Positions 8,455 through 17,310 of a DNA stretch of 64,000 bases are shown here, piece by piece. Every line of letters begins with the position of its first letter. The first letter of the stretch is position 1. Both the position numbers and the translations under genes were made by a program. The notes beneath the pieces were generated by a model. The model was not told the DNA's origin, made no database searches, and saw nothing but the letters and a program-made list of their open reading frames with translations. Source of the stretch: Leptotrichia sp. oral taxon 215 str. W9775 (GTDB taxonomy: Bacteria; Fusobacteriota; Fusobacteriia; Fusobacteriales; Leptotrichiaceae); assembly GCF_000469505.1 (NCBI RefSeq), contig NZ_KI272826.1:55849-119848 (forward strand), read 5' to 3'.

Positions 8455-9201
8455 TTATAATCCAAGTTCTTCCTTCATTTTTCCATATCCGTCTTTTTCT
8501 ATGGCTTCTACTATTTCAATTCCACCACTCTTAACTATTTTTCCATTCATCAGGACATGTACAAAATCAGGTTTCAGATATTCAAGTACTTTATCATAGT
8601 GAGTTATAATAAGTAGAGCTGTATCCTTTGTTTTTAATTTCTGTACCCCTTCAAAAACAATCTTTGTAGCATCAATATCAAGTCCGGAATCTGTTTCATC
8701 AAGAATTGCTAATTTTGGTTCAAGTACTGCCATCTGTAAAATTTCATTTTTCTTTTTTTCTCCTCCTGAGAATCCAACATTTAAATGTCTTTCAGCATAT
8801 TCAGGATTAATATGTAATTTTTCCATTTTTTCTACTAATTCGTTATGGAATTGCATTATATACTGTTTTTCTCCTGTAACAGCTTCTTTAGCAGTTCTTA
8901 AGAAATCTTCTACAGTAAGTCCCGGAATTTCTTCAGGATACTGGAATGACAGGAATATCCCCTTTTGTGCTCTTTCATCAACTTCAAGCTCAGTGATGTC
9001 TTCACCGTCAAGTAAAATTTGTCCACTGACTACTTCATGTTTAGGATGCCCAACAAGAATACTTGCCAAAGTAGATTTTCCGGCACCGTTAGGTCCCATA
9101 ATCACGTGAACTTCTCCTTTATTAATCGTTAAATCCAATCCTTTTAATATTTCTTTTCCTTCTACTTCAGATTTAACATTTTTTAATTCTAACAAACTCA
9201 T
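8455..9201 (-). CDS. sufC: Fe-S cluster assembly ATPase SufC
   Basis: The ABC-type ATPase that drives SufB-SufD conformational change during cluster assembly. It is 248 residues with no membrane segments. Walker A is GPNGAGKST (36-44), the signature is SGGEKKK (145-151), and Walker B with the catalytic Glu is LAILDETDSGLD (about 164-175). It is first gene of sufCBD, with GGAGG before the ATG and a clear promoter 55 bases upstream. The order C-B-D lacks the usual adjacent S and U, which sit 7 kb away. Confidence 0.97.
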   Translation of the reverse strand: MSLLELKNVKSEVEGKEILKGLDLTINKGEVHVIMGPNGAGKSTLASILVGHPKHEVVSGQILLDGEDITELEVDERAQKGIFLSFQYPEEIPGLTVEDFLRTAKEAVTGEKQYIMQFHNELVEKMEKLHINPEYAERHLNVGFSGGEKKKNEILQMAVLEPKLAILDETDSGLDIDATKIVFEGVQKLKTKDTALLIITHYDKVLEYLKPDFVHVLMNGKIVKSGGIEIVEAIEKDGYGKMKEELGL

Positions 9202-9256
9202 TTCTATTTACCTCCAAAATTTATATTAAAACATTCTTTAATAAGTTTACTCTTAT

Positions 9257-9285
9257 ATTTTACAAAAAAATTGTAATAAAGTCAA
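9257..9285 (-). promoter_or_regulatory. promoter of sufCBD
   Basis: Minus strand: TTGACT (9280-9285), 17 bases, TAAAAT (9257-9262). The leader to the sufC ATG is about 50 bases. Confidence 0.7.
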
Positions 9286-9529
9286 ATTTAAAAAAGTTAT
9301 ATTTTAGGTTACAGGAGCACATGTTCATATATGTTTTATATTATCCAATATATTGAATGAATTTTACAATTAATTGAATTTATAGTAAACTTAATCATAG
9401 TAATATTTTATTTAATGATATATAAAATAAGATATGTGGGGATGTCGTTATTTTATATGATTGGTTATATATTTGATTTATTTAAAAAATTACTGATTAT
9501 TGTGCTGTTTATGTGTGAAAGATGATTTC

Positions 9530-9558
9530 GGAACCTATTAAAACGGGTTCTTTTTTTT
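9530..9558 (+). terminator. intrinsic terminator without an obvious upstream gene
   Basis: A short stem (GAACCT with GGGTTC, 8-base loop) is followed by eight T residues at 9551-9558. On the plus strand nothing coding precedes it back to sufC, which is on the opposite strand. It may end a small RNA or isolate metF. Confidence 0.55.
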
Positions 9559-9571
9559 ACTCATGATTTAC

Positions 9572-9600
9572 TTTACAAGTTACTTATCTTATAGTAAAAT
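9572..9600 (+). promoter_or_regulatory. promoter of metF
   Basis: TTTACA (9572-9577), 17 bases, TAAAAT (9595-9600), about 48 bases before the metF ATG. Confidence 0.65.
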
Positions 9601-9654
9601 ACGGGTATAAAATAAAATTATAAAATAATATTTAAAGAAAGGAACAGTAATTAA

Positions 9655-10524
9655 ATGAAAATAAAGGATATATTTGAAGAAAAGGAGCATGTAATTTCAT
9701 TTGAAATTTTTCCGCCAAATAAAAACTTTTCAGAAGAAAGACTGAAGGAAGTTACTGGAGAGCTTGTAAAACATAAGCCGGACTTTATAAGTGTAACTTA
9801 TGGAGCAGGAGGTACAACAAAATCAGGAACTATTGAAATGGCTTCCCATATAAAAAATAACTTGGGTTCTGAAGTTTTAGCCCATCTGACATGTGTAGGA
9901 AGTAAAAAAACAGAGATTGACAGTTTTCTTGAAGAGGCAAAAAAGCATAATATTAAAAATATAATGGCATTAAGAGGAGATATCCCTCAGGGTGAAGATG
10001 AGTCCATTTATGAAAGAGGAGATTACAGATATGCTTCAGACCTTGTAAGAGGTATAAGGGGAGCTCATAAGGATATTTCCATAGGAGCGGCCTTCTATCC
10101 TGAAACTCATTATGAAAGCAATGATCTTGCTGATTTGGTTCATTTAAAGAAAAAAGTGGATGAGGGAGTTGATTTTCTAATTTCCCAAGTATGTTTTGAC
10201 AACAGAATGTTTGTAGATTTTAGGGAAAAGGCAGAAAAGCTTGATATTAAAGTTCCTCTAGTAGCAGGTATTATGCCTATTACAAATGCAGCTCAGATTA
10301 AAAGAATAGTTCAGCTATGCAAAAGCAGTATTCCTTCAGGACTTGAAAAAATACTGGATAAATACGGAAGTAATCCTGAATCTATGAAAAAAGCAGGAAT
10401 TATTTATGCGACTGAGCAGATAATAGAACTTCTTTCATATGGAATAAGAGGAATTCATTTATATACAATGAATAAAACTGATACAACGGAAGAAATAATG
10501 AATAATATTTCATTTACAAGATAA
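9655..10524 (+). CDS. metF: methylenetetrahydrofolate reductase
   Basis: A flavoprotein that reduces 5,10-methylene-THF to 5-methyl-THF, the methyl donor for methionine synthesis, in the cytoplasm. The 289-residue TIM-barrel length is standard. Visible family motifs are SFEIFPP with the catalytic Glu17, VTYGAGGT (48-55), LAHLTC (75-80) and ALRGDIP with Asp109 near the flavin. GAAAGGAA precedes the ATG. It is transcribed alone from its own promoter. The nearby C-S lyase also touches methionine metabolism, but no homocysteine methyltransferase is in the window. Confidence 0.95.
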   Translation: MKIKDIFEEKEHVISFEIFPPNKNFSEERLKEVTGELVKHKPDFISVTYGAGGTTKSGTIEMASHIKNNLGSEVLAHLTCVGSKKTEIDSFLEEAKKHNIKNIMALRGDIPQGEDESIYERGDYRYASDLVRGIRGAHKDISIGAAFYPETHYESNDLADLVHLKKKVDEGVDFLISQVCFDNRMFVDFREKAEKLDIKVPLVAGIMPITNAAQIKRIVQLCKSSIPSGLEKILDKYGSNPESMKKAGIIYATEQIIELLSYGIRGIHLYTMNKTDTTEEIMNNISFTR

Positions 10525-10605
10525 TCTGTAAGGGACTTTAAAATTTTTTAAGTAATTCTATTTTCTAAATTAATGAAAAACAAATTGCTTTGACTGACAT
10601 AATAA

Positions 10606-10634
10606 TTGACAAGCTAAGAAATAAAATGTAAAAT
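10606..10634 (+). promoter_or_regulatory. promoter of the secreted beta-helix-like gene
   Basis: TTGACA (10606-10611), 17 bases, TAAAAT (10629-10634), followed by AGGAGG 10 bases before the ATG at 10672. Confidence 0.75.
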
Positions 10635-10671
10635 AATAAGAGAACATAATTTTATAGGAGGTCATAGCAAC

Positions 10672-11703
10672 ATGAAAATGGAAAAAACATTGAAAAAAGG
10701 ATTATTTGTAGCGGCAAGTGCTGTATTAATGGGAATGACTCTGTTTGCAGGAGAAACAAAAACATATCCTAAAGACGGAAAAGGGGATCAGGTTTTAGGA
10801 TATAAAAATTTAGCTAATTCTTATGGAATTTCAACAAGCTTTGAAGGAAATACAGTTTATGTAAATAGAGGCGGAGCCCCTCTTGAACGTGTATTTGGAG
10901 CTGTTGAAGGTGAAAATCAGAAAGCTGAAGTAATGAAAAATAACAAGGTAATTATAAATGGTGGAGTTCTGGCTACAAACGGAGTTTGGGAAAAGGATAA
11001 ATCCATAAGAGGTGGAAGTGCTTACGGAGCGGCAGGTCAGTCAGCGGTGGTAAGTGATAATGAAGTAATAGTAAGAGGAAATTCCAATGTACAGGGAAAT
11101 ATTTATGGTGGATACAGTCATAGAGGTTCTGTAATAAATAATAAAGTGATAATAGAAGGAACTCCAAAATTTGGAGCAGGGACTGTGTTATTTGGAGGAA
11201 GAGGAAGCCGTAATGTAAGTCTTAAGGATGGAAAAGCAGCTCCATTTGATGTTGTTACAGGAAATACTCTTGAAGTGAAAACTAAAAATGTAATTGTAAA
11301 AGATGTTAAAAACTTTGAAAAATTTGTATTTAATGTGGCCGTGAATCAGGTAAAATCAAATGATAAATTGTTAGTTCTTACAAATACTGAAGGTGTAGAG
11401 CTACAGAAACCTGAAATCGTAAAAGTTTCTGAAAAAGCTCAAATATCAGCTGAAGAAAAAGAACAGATATTAAAAGAAAAAAATAAAGATATAAATGTAA
11501 ATATTGATGTTGTTCTTCAAGGAAAACCTTCAAAAAATATAAAAAATTTAAAAGTAGTCCTTGTAAATGCTGAAGGAGGACTTAAACTGGATAAATTACC
11601 GGAAGATATAAGCAGAACAGAAAAAGGTTATAAATATGAAGTTAAATTTCAGCAGGATGCAAAAAATCTATATGCTGTAATAAATGCACAACTTGTAAAA
11701 TAG
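10672..11703 (+). CDS. secreted protein with autotransporter-passenger-like repeats
   Basis: Function unknown. The 343 residues begin with a clear signal peptide (KKGLFVAASAVLMGMTLFA, cleavage near residue 26). Residues about 85-180 carry loosely spaced Asn/Gly/Val-rich repeats (N-x-V-x-I-x-G; NKVIING, NEVIVRG, NKVIIEG), as in beta-helical passenger domains of Fusobacterial autotransporters. The C-terminal ~140 residues look like a separate beta-rich module. No autotransporter beta-barrel follows, so it is either a free secreted protein or a stand-alone passenger. It is monocistronic, with a strong promoter and a strong terminator. Confidence 0.7.
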   Translation: MKMEKTLKKGLFVAASAVLMGMTLFAGETKTYPKDGKGDQVLGYKNLANSYGISTSFEGNTVYVNRGGAPLERVFGAVEGENQKAEVMKNNKVIINGGVLATNGVWEKDKSIRGGSAYGAAGQSAVVSDNEVIVRGNSNVQGNIYGGYSHRGSVINNKVIIEGTPKFGAGTVLFGGRGSRNVSLKDGKAAPFDVVTGNTLEVKTKNVIVKDVKNFEKFVFNVAVNQVKSNDKLLVLTNTEGVELQKPEIVKVSEKAQISAEEKEQILKEKNKDINVNIDVVLQGKPSKNIKNLKVVLVNAEGGLKLDKLPEDISRTEKGYKYEVKFQQDAKNLYAVINAQLVK

Positions 11704-11723
11704 CCTAATAACTAACAATTATA

Positions 11724-11772
11724 CATAACAAAAAAGAGAGATTTCTTATTAGAGTCTCTCTTTTTTGTTATG
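11724..11772. terminator. bidirectional intrinsic terminator
   Basis: An 18-bp perfect stem (11724-11741 with 11755-11772) with GAGAGA/TCTCTC core and A6/T6 tracts. It lies between converging genes and can serve both. Confidence 0.9.
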
Positions 11773-11860
11773 CAAAGTAACATAAATCTTAAATATAATA
11801 ATCAATTTAATAATGGTTTTACATTTTAAAATTAAACTTTAAAATAACTATTAAAAAATG

Positions 11861-12526
11861 TTATTTAAGAAGTCCAATCAAATCAGTTAGAATGAAAGGA
11901 ATAAATAGCTGTTTATCACCAAAATCAGTTGCTTCATTTTGATTGAAAATAAATACTATTGCATCATCTTCCAAATAGAATTTCTGTTTTTTGTCAACAC
12001 CTTCAAATTTTCTTTTCTTTTCATCTAAAGTAGCTATACCGAACTGTTTTATTCTGTCGTTAACAGCTGCATTTAAGGCATTGTCATAGTTCTGAACGAA
12101 TATGTCCTTCATTAATAATGGTTTTCCGTTTTTTGCATTGAATGAAATAGCGTCATTGTAAGTAAGTGTTTCGTTTGTAGTTTTGTTTTTACGTTCTATA
12201 TTGAAAAGTACACTTACAAAATAAGCGTTATTTCCTGTAACAGAATAAGTCACCTTGTAGACATAGTTTTTAGTTTCCTTAAAATCAGCAATGAATTTTT
12301 CCATTTCCTTATTCATTACAGTAACAATCTGATTGTTTCCTGAAAAAGAAGGATACTCAATACGTGATAACCCTAAAGCTTTTGTTCTGGAAACTTCGTT
12401 TACTGCATCAGGAGAAGTAGGAACAAAGTTCAGGAAAGTAAATGTTGTATCAACCTTTTCCTTTTTTGCCGCAAATGTTGTGTTGAATGCTACTAATGTC
12501 ATTAAAACAAGTAAAAATTTTTTCAT
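11861..12526 (-). CDS. periplasmic DUF3298-type protein
   Basis: A 221-residue exported protein with a signal peptide (KKFLLVLMTLVAFNTTFA, cleavage after about residue 19). The C-terminal half has the arrangement of DUF3298/RsiV-like domains: a DIF segment, a run of polar helix, then FYLEDDAIVFIFNQNEA and a terminal IPF motif. The related domain occurs in RsiV, where it binds lysozyme, and in PdaC-type enzymes. No catalytic domain or transmembrane anchor is present, so a binding role is possible but unproven. It is transcribed alone from a promoter 45 bases upstream. Confidence 0.72.
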   Translation of the reverse strand: MKKFLLVLMTLVAFNTTFAAKKEKVDTTFTFLNFVPTSPDAVNEVSRTKALGLSRIEYPSFSGNNQIVTVMNKEMEKFIADFKETKNYVYKVTYSVTGNNAYFVSVLFNIERKNKTTNETLTYNDAISFNAKNGKPLLMKDIFVQNYDNALNAAVNDRIKQFGIATLDEKKRKFEGVDKKQKFYLEDDAIVFIFNQNEATDFGDKQLFIPFILTDLIGLLK

Positions 12527-12569
12527 TTATAAATCACCTCAAAAGTTTATTAGTTTATGTTACTTAGTT

Positions 12570-12598
12570 ATTATATACTAAAATTGGTAAATAAGCAA
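12570..12598 (-). promoter_or_regulatory. promoter of the DUF3298 gene
   Basis: Minus strand: TTGCTT (12593-12598), 17 bases, TATAAT (12570-12575). Confidence 0.65.
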
Positions 12599-12840
12599 AC
12601 TGCTAATTGCAAAAAATGTATAGTTTATATATTTTTTATAATTAAACACTATAACCATAATTAAAATATATATTATTCTGTAAAAAGAAAATGAAAAAAT
12701 ACTTTGAAATTTAAAATAATTTTAGAGAAAAATGCCTAAAATCAGAGTAATTATGAAATAATTACAAATAAAATATACTTTGATATGCAAATTATATACT
12801 TTTCAAACTAAATAAAAAAACCTCAAAGCAAAGAAAACAC

Positions 12841-12869
12841 TTGACTAGAGAGCTTTAAAATTGTATCAT
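12841..12869 (+). promoter_or_regulatory. promoter of nifJ
   Basis: TTGACT (12841-12846), 17 bases, TATCAT (12864-12869). About 43 bases later comes AGGAGG and the nifJ ATG. Confidence 0.7.
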
Positions 12870-12919
12870 TGTATAGATAAATAAAGACAATTTATATAAA
12901 TAATTTTTTAGGAGGAACA

Positions 12920-15900
12920 ATGGCTAAAGTGATGAAAACGATGGACGGAAGTCAGGCGGCAGCTCATGCAGCGTATGCATTTACAGAAGTTGCTGGAATA
13001 TATCCTATAACTCCTTCATCAAACATGGCAGAATTCGTAGATCAGTGGGCTGCTTATGGTAAGACAAATTTATTCGGAACACCGGTGAAAGTGGTGGAAA
13101 TGCAATCGGAAGCAGGTGCAGCGGGAACAGTTCACGGATCATTACAAGCGGGGGCTTTAACAACAACATTTACTGCATCACAGGGATTGTTGCTTAAAAT
13201 ACCAAATATGTATAAAATCGCAGGGGAATTATTACCAGGAGTTATACATGTGTCTGCGAGAGCGATATCAGCACAGGCATTATCAATTTTCGGAGATCAC
13301 CAGGATATTTATGCGGCAAGAATGACTGGATGGACAATGCTTGCAACAGGATCAGTACAGGAAGTAATGGATTTAGCTGGGGTTGCACATTTGGCGGCAA
13401 TCAAATCAAGAGTACCTGTAATGCACTTCTTTGATGGATTCAGAACTTCACACGAAATAAACAAAGTAGAAGTAATGGATTATGAAGTATATGACAGATT
13501 ATTAGACAGAAAAGCAGTTCAGGAATTCAGGGAAAGAGCAGTAAACCCTGAAAAACCGGTAACAAGAGGAACAGCACAAAATGATGATATTTACTTCCAG
13601 GCAAGAGAAGCACAAAATAAATTCTATGACGCAGTACCTGATATAGTAAATGACTACATGAAGGAAATAAACAAAGTAACTGGAAGACACTATGCACCAT
13701 TTGTATATTATGGAGCGGAAGATGCTGAAAGAGTAATCGTAGCAATGGGATCAGTTACTGAAACAATTAAGGAAACAGTAGATTTCTTAGCTAAACAGGG
13801 AGTAAAAGTAGGACTTTTATCTGTTCACTTATACAGACCATTCTCTGAAAAATACTTCTTTGATGCAATGCCTAAAACTGTAAAGAAAATAGCAGTATTA
13901 GATAGAACAAAAGAACCTGGAGCTTTAGGAGATCCTTTATATCTTGATGTAAAAGCGCTTTACTATGGAAAAGAAAATGCACCTGTTATAGTTGCAGGAA
14001 GATATGGATTATCTTCAAAAGATACTACTCCTGAACAAATGATAGCAGTTTATAAAAACTTGGCTCAACCTGAACCAAAAGACCACTTTACAGTAGGTAT
14101 AGTAGATGACGTTACATTTACATCATTACCTCTTGAAGAAGAAATCTTTGCAGGAAATGAAGATTCAAAAGAATGTTTATTCTTCGGACTTGGATCTGAC
14201 GGAACAGTAGGAGCAAATAAAAACTCAATAAAAATAATCGGAGATAAAACAGATTTATATGCTCAAGGATATTTTGCATATGACTCAAAGAAATCTGGAG
14301 GGGTAACAAGATCACACCTTAGATTTAGTAAACATCCAATAAGATCTACTTACCTTGTTACAAAACCTAACTTTGTTGCATGTTCAGTTCCTGCATATAT
14401 GGGAAAATATGACATGATTTCAGGATTAAGAGAAGGTGGAACATTCCTTCTTAACACAATCTGGGATAAAGATAGAGTTGTTGAAACTATACCAAATGAA
14501 ATAAAAAGAGAACTTGCAAGAAAGAAAGCCAGATTCTTTATTATAAATGCAACAGAACTTGCAAAAGAAGTTGGACTTGGAAACAGAACAAATACAATAA
14601 TGCAGTCAGCGTTCTTCTATTTGACACAGGTAATACCTTATGAAGAAGCTAAGGGTTACATGAAAGACTATGCTGAAAAGACTTATGGAAGAAAAGGTCA
14701 TGACGTAGTTGAGAAAAACTGGGCTGCAGTAGATAAAGGAACTGAAGGACTTGAAGAAATTCCTGTAGATCCTTCATGGGCAGATTTACCAGTAAATGAA
14801 GAAATTATAGAATCTAACAAACCGGAATTTGTAAAAAGAATAGCAGATCCTGTTAATGCAATAAAAGGATATGATTTACCTGTATCAGCATTTATAGGAT
14901 ATGAAGACGGTACATTTGAAAATGGTACAACACACTATGAAAAAAGAGGAATTGCAGTTGACGTACCTGAATGGCAACCTGATATGTGTATTCAGTGTAA
15001 CCAATGTGCTTACGTATGTCCTCATGCGGTAATAAGACCATTCTTAATAGATGAAAAAGAAATGGCGGCATCACCTGAAGGAATGCCTACAATAAAAGCT
15101 ATTGGAAAAGGATTTGAAAATCTTCAGTTTAAAATACAGGTTTCACCTTTAGACTGTACAGGATGTGGATCATGTGTTAACGTATGTCCAGCACCAAAAG
15201 GAAAAGCAATTGTAATGAAACCTATTGATTCGCAATTAGAAAGAAAAGAAGATGTATATACAGATTACCTGTTTAACAATGTTACATATAAAGATAAAAT
15301 AATGGGTAAAGGAACTGTAAAAGGATCACAGTTTGCAAAACCATTGTTTGAATTCTCTGGAGCATGTGCAGGATGTGGAGAAACACCTTACGTTAAACTT
15401 ATAACTCAGTTATTTGGAGAAAGAATGATGATTGCGAACGCAACAGGATGTTCTTCAATTTACGGAGGTTCAGCACCATCTACTCCATATACTACAAATT
15501 CATGTGGAGAAGGTCCGGCATGGGCATCTTCATTATTTGAAGATAACGCAGAATACGGATATGGAATGTTCCAAGCTGTAAATACTGTAAGACATAGAAT
15601 AGCTAAATTAATGACTGAGTGTGAAAGTGAAGTAGCACCTGAACTAGCCGACTTATTTGTTGAATGGAGAGAAAACATTAATGACGGTGATAAAACAACT
15701 GAATTAAGAGATAAAATGATTCCTTTACTTGAAAAAGAAACAGGAGCAAAAGCAAAAGAAATTCTTGAGCTTAAACAGTATCTTGTTAAAAAATCAATAT
15801 GGATGTTCGGAGGAGACGGATGGGCATACGATATTGGTTATGGAGGACTTGATCACGTACTGGCATCAGGAGACGATGTAAATATACTTGTACTTGATAC

Positions 15901-16459
15901 GGAAGTTTACTCAAATACAGGAGGACAGGCATCTAAATCTTCACCAGCAGGATCAGTTGCAAAATTTGCTTCTGCAGGAAAACCAGTTAAGAAAAAAGAC
16001 TTGGCAGCAATTTCTATGACATATGGAAACATCTATGTTGCAAGAATTTCAATGGGAGCTAACCAGAACCAGGCATTGAAGGCAATAAGAGAAGCTGAAG
16101 CTTATCCAGGACCTTCAATAATAATAGCTTACTCACCATGTATAGCACATGGATTGAAAGAAGGTATGGGAAAATCTCAAACCGAAGAAAAACTTGCTAC
16201 TGAAGTTGGATACTGGCCAATCTTAAGATTCGATCCAAGATTAGCTGAAAAAGGAAAAAATCCTTTACAGTTAGATTCAAAATCTCCTGCATGGGATAAA
16301 TATGAAGAATTCCTGAAGAGAGAAAGAAGATATACTACATTACTTGCAGAGTTCCCTGATCATGCAAAAGTATTGTTTGAAATGAACCTTAAAAATGCAA
16401 AAGATACATGGAACTACTATAAGAGAATGGCAGCAATGGATTACTCGACAGAAGAATAA
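12920..16459 (+). CDS. nifJ: pyruvate:ferredoxin (flavodoxin) oxidoreductase
   Basis: Oxidises pyruvate with CoA to acetyl-CoA, CO2 and reduced ferredoxin, the central step of anaerobic pyruvate use. It is the 1179-residue fused homodimeric form. Order: N-terminal pyruvate-binding domain (GIYPITPSSNMAE near 30), transketolase C-like domain, then two 4Fe-4S motifs (CIQCNQCAYVCP about 690; CTGCGSCVNVCP about 745), and the TPP domain with proximal-cluster cysteines (CAGCGE about 815, SCGEG about 860) and GDGWAYDIG. C-ending codons are frequent, consistent with high expression. It is monocistronic, with its own promoter and terminator. Cluster supply would come from the suf genes. Confidence 0.97.
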   Translation: MAKVMKTMDGSQAAAHAAYAFTEVAGIYPITPSSNMAEFVDQWAAYGKTNLFGTPVKVVEMQSEAGAAGTVHGSLQAGALTTTFTASQGLLLKIPNMYKIAGELLPGVIHVSARAISAQALSIFGDHQDIYAARMTGWTMLATGSVQEVMDLAGVAHLAAIKSRVPVMHFFDGFRTSHEINKVEVMDYEVYDRLLDRKAVQEFRERAVNPEKPVTRGTAQNDDIYFQAREAQNKFYDAVPDIVNDYMKEINKVTGRHYAPFVYYGAEDAERVIVAMGSVTETIKETVDFLAKQGVKVGLLSVHLYRPFSEKYFFDAMPKTVKKIAVLDRTKEPGALGDPLYLDVKALYYGKENAPVIVAGRYGLSSKDTTPEQMIAVYKNLAQPEPKDHFTVGIVDDVTFTSLPLEEEIFAGNEDSKECLFFGLGSDGTVGANKNSIKIIGDKTDLYAQGYFAYDSKKSGGVTRSHLRFSKHPIRSTYLVTKPNFVACSVPAYMGKYDMISGLREGGTFLLNTIWDKDRVVETIPNEIKRELARKKARFFIINATELAKEVGLGNRTNTIMQSAFFYLTQVIPYEEAKGYMKDYAEKTYGRKGHDVVEKNWAAVDKGTEGLEEIPVDPSWADLPVNEEIIESNKPEFVKRIADPVNAIKGYDLPVSAFIGYEDGTFENGTTHYEKRGIAVDVPEWQPDMCIQCNQCAYVCPHAVIRPFLIDEKEMAASPEGMPTIKAIGKGFENLQFKIQVSPLDCTGCGSCVNVCPAPKGKAIVMKPIDSQLERKEDVYTDYLFNNVTYKDKIMGKGTVKGSQFAKPLFEFSGACAGCGETPYVKLITQLFGERMMIANATGCSSIYGGSAPSTPYTTNSCGEGPAWASSLFEDNAEYGYGMFQAVNTVRHRIAKLMTECESEVAPELADLFVEWRENINDGDKTTELRDKMIPLLEKETGAKAKEILELKQYLVKKSIWMFGGDGWAYDIGYGGLDHVLASGDDVNILVLDTEVYSNTGGQASKSSPAGSVAKFASAGKPVKKKDLAAISMTYGNIYVARISMGANQNQALKAIREAEAYPGPSIIIAYSPCIAHGLKEGMGKSQTEEKLATEVGYWPILRFDPRLAEKGKNPLQLDSKSPAWDKYEEFLKRERRYTTLLAEFPDHAKVLFEMNLKNAKDTWNYYKRMAAMDYSTEE

Positions 16460-16491
16460 TTACATAATGTAATAAAATTTTCAGAATAAAT

Positions 16492-16534
16492 AGCCTGCAT
16501 TAAAACTGTTCACGGTTTTGATGTGGGCTTTTTA
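16492..16534 (+). terminator. nifJ terminator
   Basis: An interrupted stem (AGCC..CAT..AAAAC with GTTTT..ATG..GGCT, 16492-16529) is followed by a T run. It lies 32 bases after the nifJ stop. Confidence 0.75.
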
Positions 16535-16621
16535 CATTGTGGATAGTTTCAGGGAATTATTTATAGTTATCGGAAAATATTATTAATATAAGATTCTTAT
16601 CGATGTATAACTAAAGTATAT

Positions 16622-16650
16622 TTTACTTTTTTTAATTTAGTTTATATAAT
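16622..16650 (+). promoter_or_regulatory. promoter of the CPBP gene pair
   Basis: TTTACT (16622-16627), 17 bases, TATAAT (16645-16650). The start of transcription would be near 16657, only a few bases before AGGAGG at 16661. Confidence 0.7.
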
Positions 16651-16674
16651 TAAGAAAAAAAGGAGGAGATTACT

Positions 16675-17310
16675 ATTCAGAAGAAAAAGTTTGGCAAGAA
16701 TGAGATATATTTAATAATTAATATTATGATGCTTCAGATTATATATTTGTTACTGACAGTTTACACTAATAATATTGAGTTTCTCAGATTAAGGTTATTA
16801 GTTACAACAAAAGAAATTCTTAAGCCATTTTATATTTATGGAAGAAAGTCCGTGTATCTTATAATTCCTATAGCGGAAGAGATGATTTTTAGAAAATGGA
16901 CATATGACTTTTTAAAGACAAGAACTAAATTTTATAATTTGATTCAGGCTGTTCTGTTTGCATTATTTCATATGATACTTATTGATAAAGTAAAAATTGA
17001 GGAAAATATTACAATCAGCTTTTTCTTTTCAATAATAACAGGGGTTGTTTACGGAAATATAAAGGAAAAGACAGGGAATTTGAACTGGTGCATATTTTTT
17101 CATTCAGTATACTGTTTTACTTTTGCTTTTATTGGATTAATATATATTGAATTTTTTGCAGATATGATTGAAAAAGTTTCCAAATTAAGAATAACGGAGA
17201 TGAGAACACTTCCTTATATATTTGCTATTTCTTTGGTAATTTTTATCTGGACTTTAAAGAAAATAGGAATGAACTACTATTCATTGAAAGGTGGGGAAAA
17301 ATATGAATAG
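16675..17310 (+). CDS. CPBP-family intramembrane metalloprotease-like protein (first of two), apparent ATT start
   Basis: CPBP proteins are polytopic membrane proteases or protease-like proteins. The motifs AEEMIFRKW (EExxxR, about residue 67) and ALFHMI (FxxxH, about 98) are present. The last family motif reads HSVYC where HxxxN is expected, and the neighbour has HSFYN. The first ATG is at 16726, but AGGAGG at 16661-16666 is 8 bases before an in-frame ATT at 16675. Starting there gives an N-terminus resembling the paralogue (a polar stretch, then a first membrane helix), about 211 residues. ATT starts are rare, so this may be a real weak start or a mutated ATG in a decaying copy. It overlaps the next gene by 8 bases. 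Confidence 0.65.
   Translation: MQKKKFGKNEIYLIINIMMLQIIYLLLTVYTNNIEFLRLRLLVTTKEILKPFYIYGRKSVYLIIPIAEEMIFRKWTYDFLKTRTKFYNLIQAVLFALFHMILIDKVKIEENITISFFFSIITGVVYGNIKEKTGNLNWCIFFHSVYCFTFAFIGLIYIEFFADMIEKVSKLRITEMRTLPYIFAISLVIFIWTLKKIGMNYYSLKGGEKYE

Larger units (their letters stand above)
9202..9654. other. divergent intergenic region sufC / metF
   Basis: There is no protein-coding gene in these 453 bases. They contain the sufC promoter (9257-9285, minus), a plus-strand terminator-like hairpin (9530-9558) with no gene in front of it, and the metF promoter (9572-9600). The middle (9300-9480) is featureless AT-rich sequence. Confidence 0.6.
12527..12919. other. divergent intergenic region, DUF3298 gene / nifJ
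   Basis: 393 very AT-rich bases with no gene. The left edge holds the promoter of the DUF3298 gene (12570-12598, minus) and the right edge the nifJ promoter (12841-12869). Nothing else was recognised between 12600 and 12840. Confidence 0.6.

Noticed and set aside
16669..16671. Earlier ATT as start of the first CPBP gene
   Set aside because: It lies only 2 bases after AGGAGG, too close; the ATT at 16675 has normal spacing.
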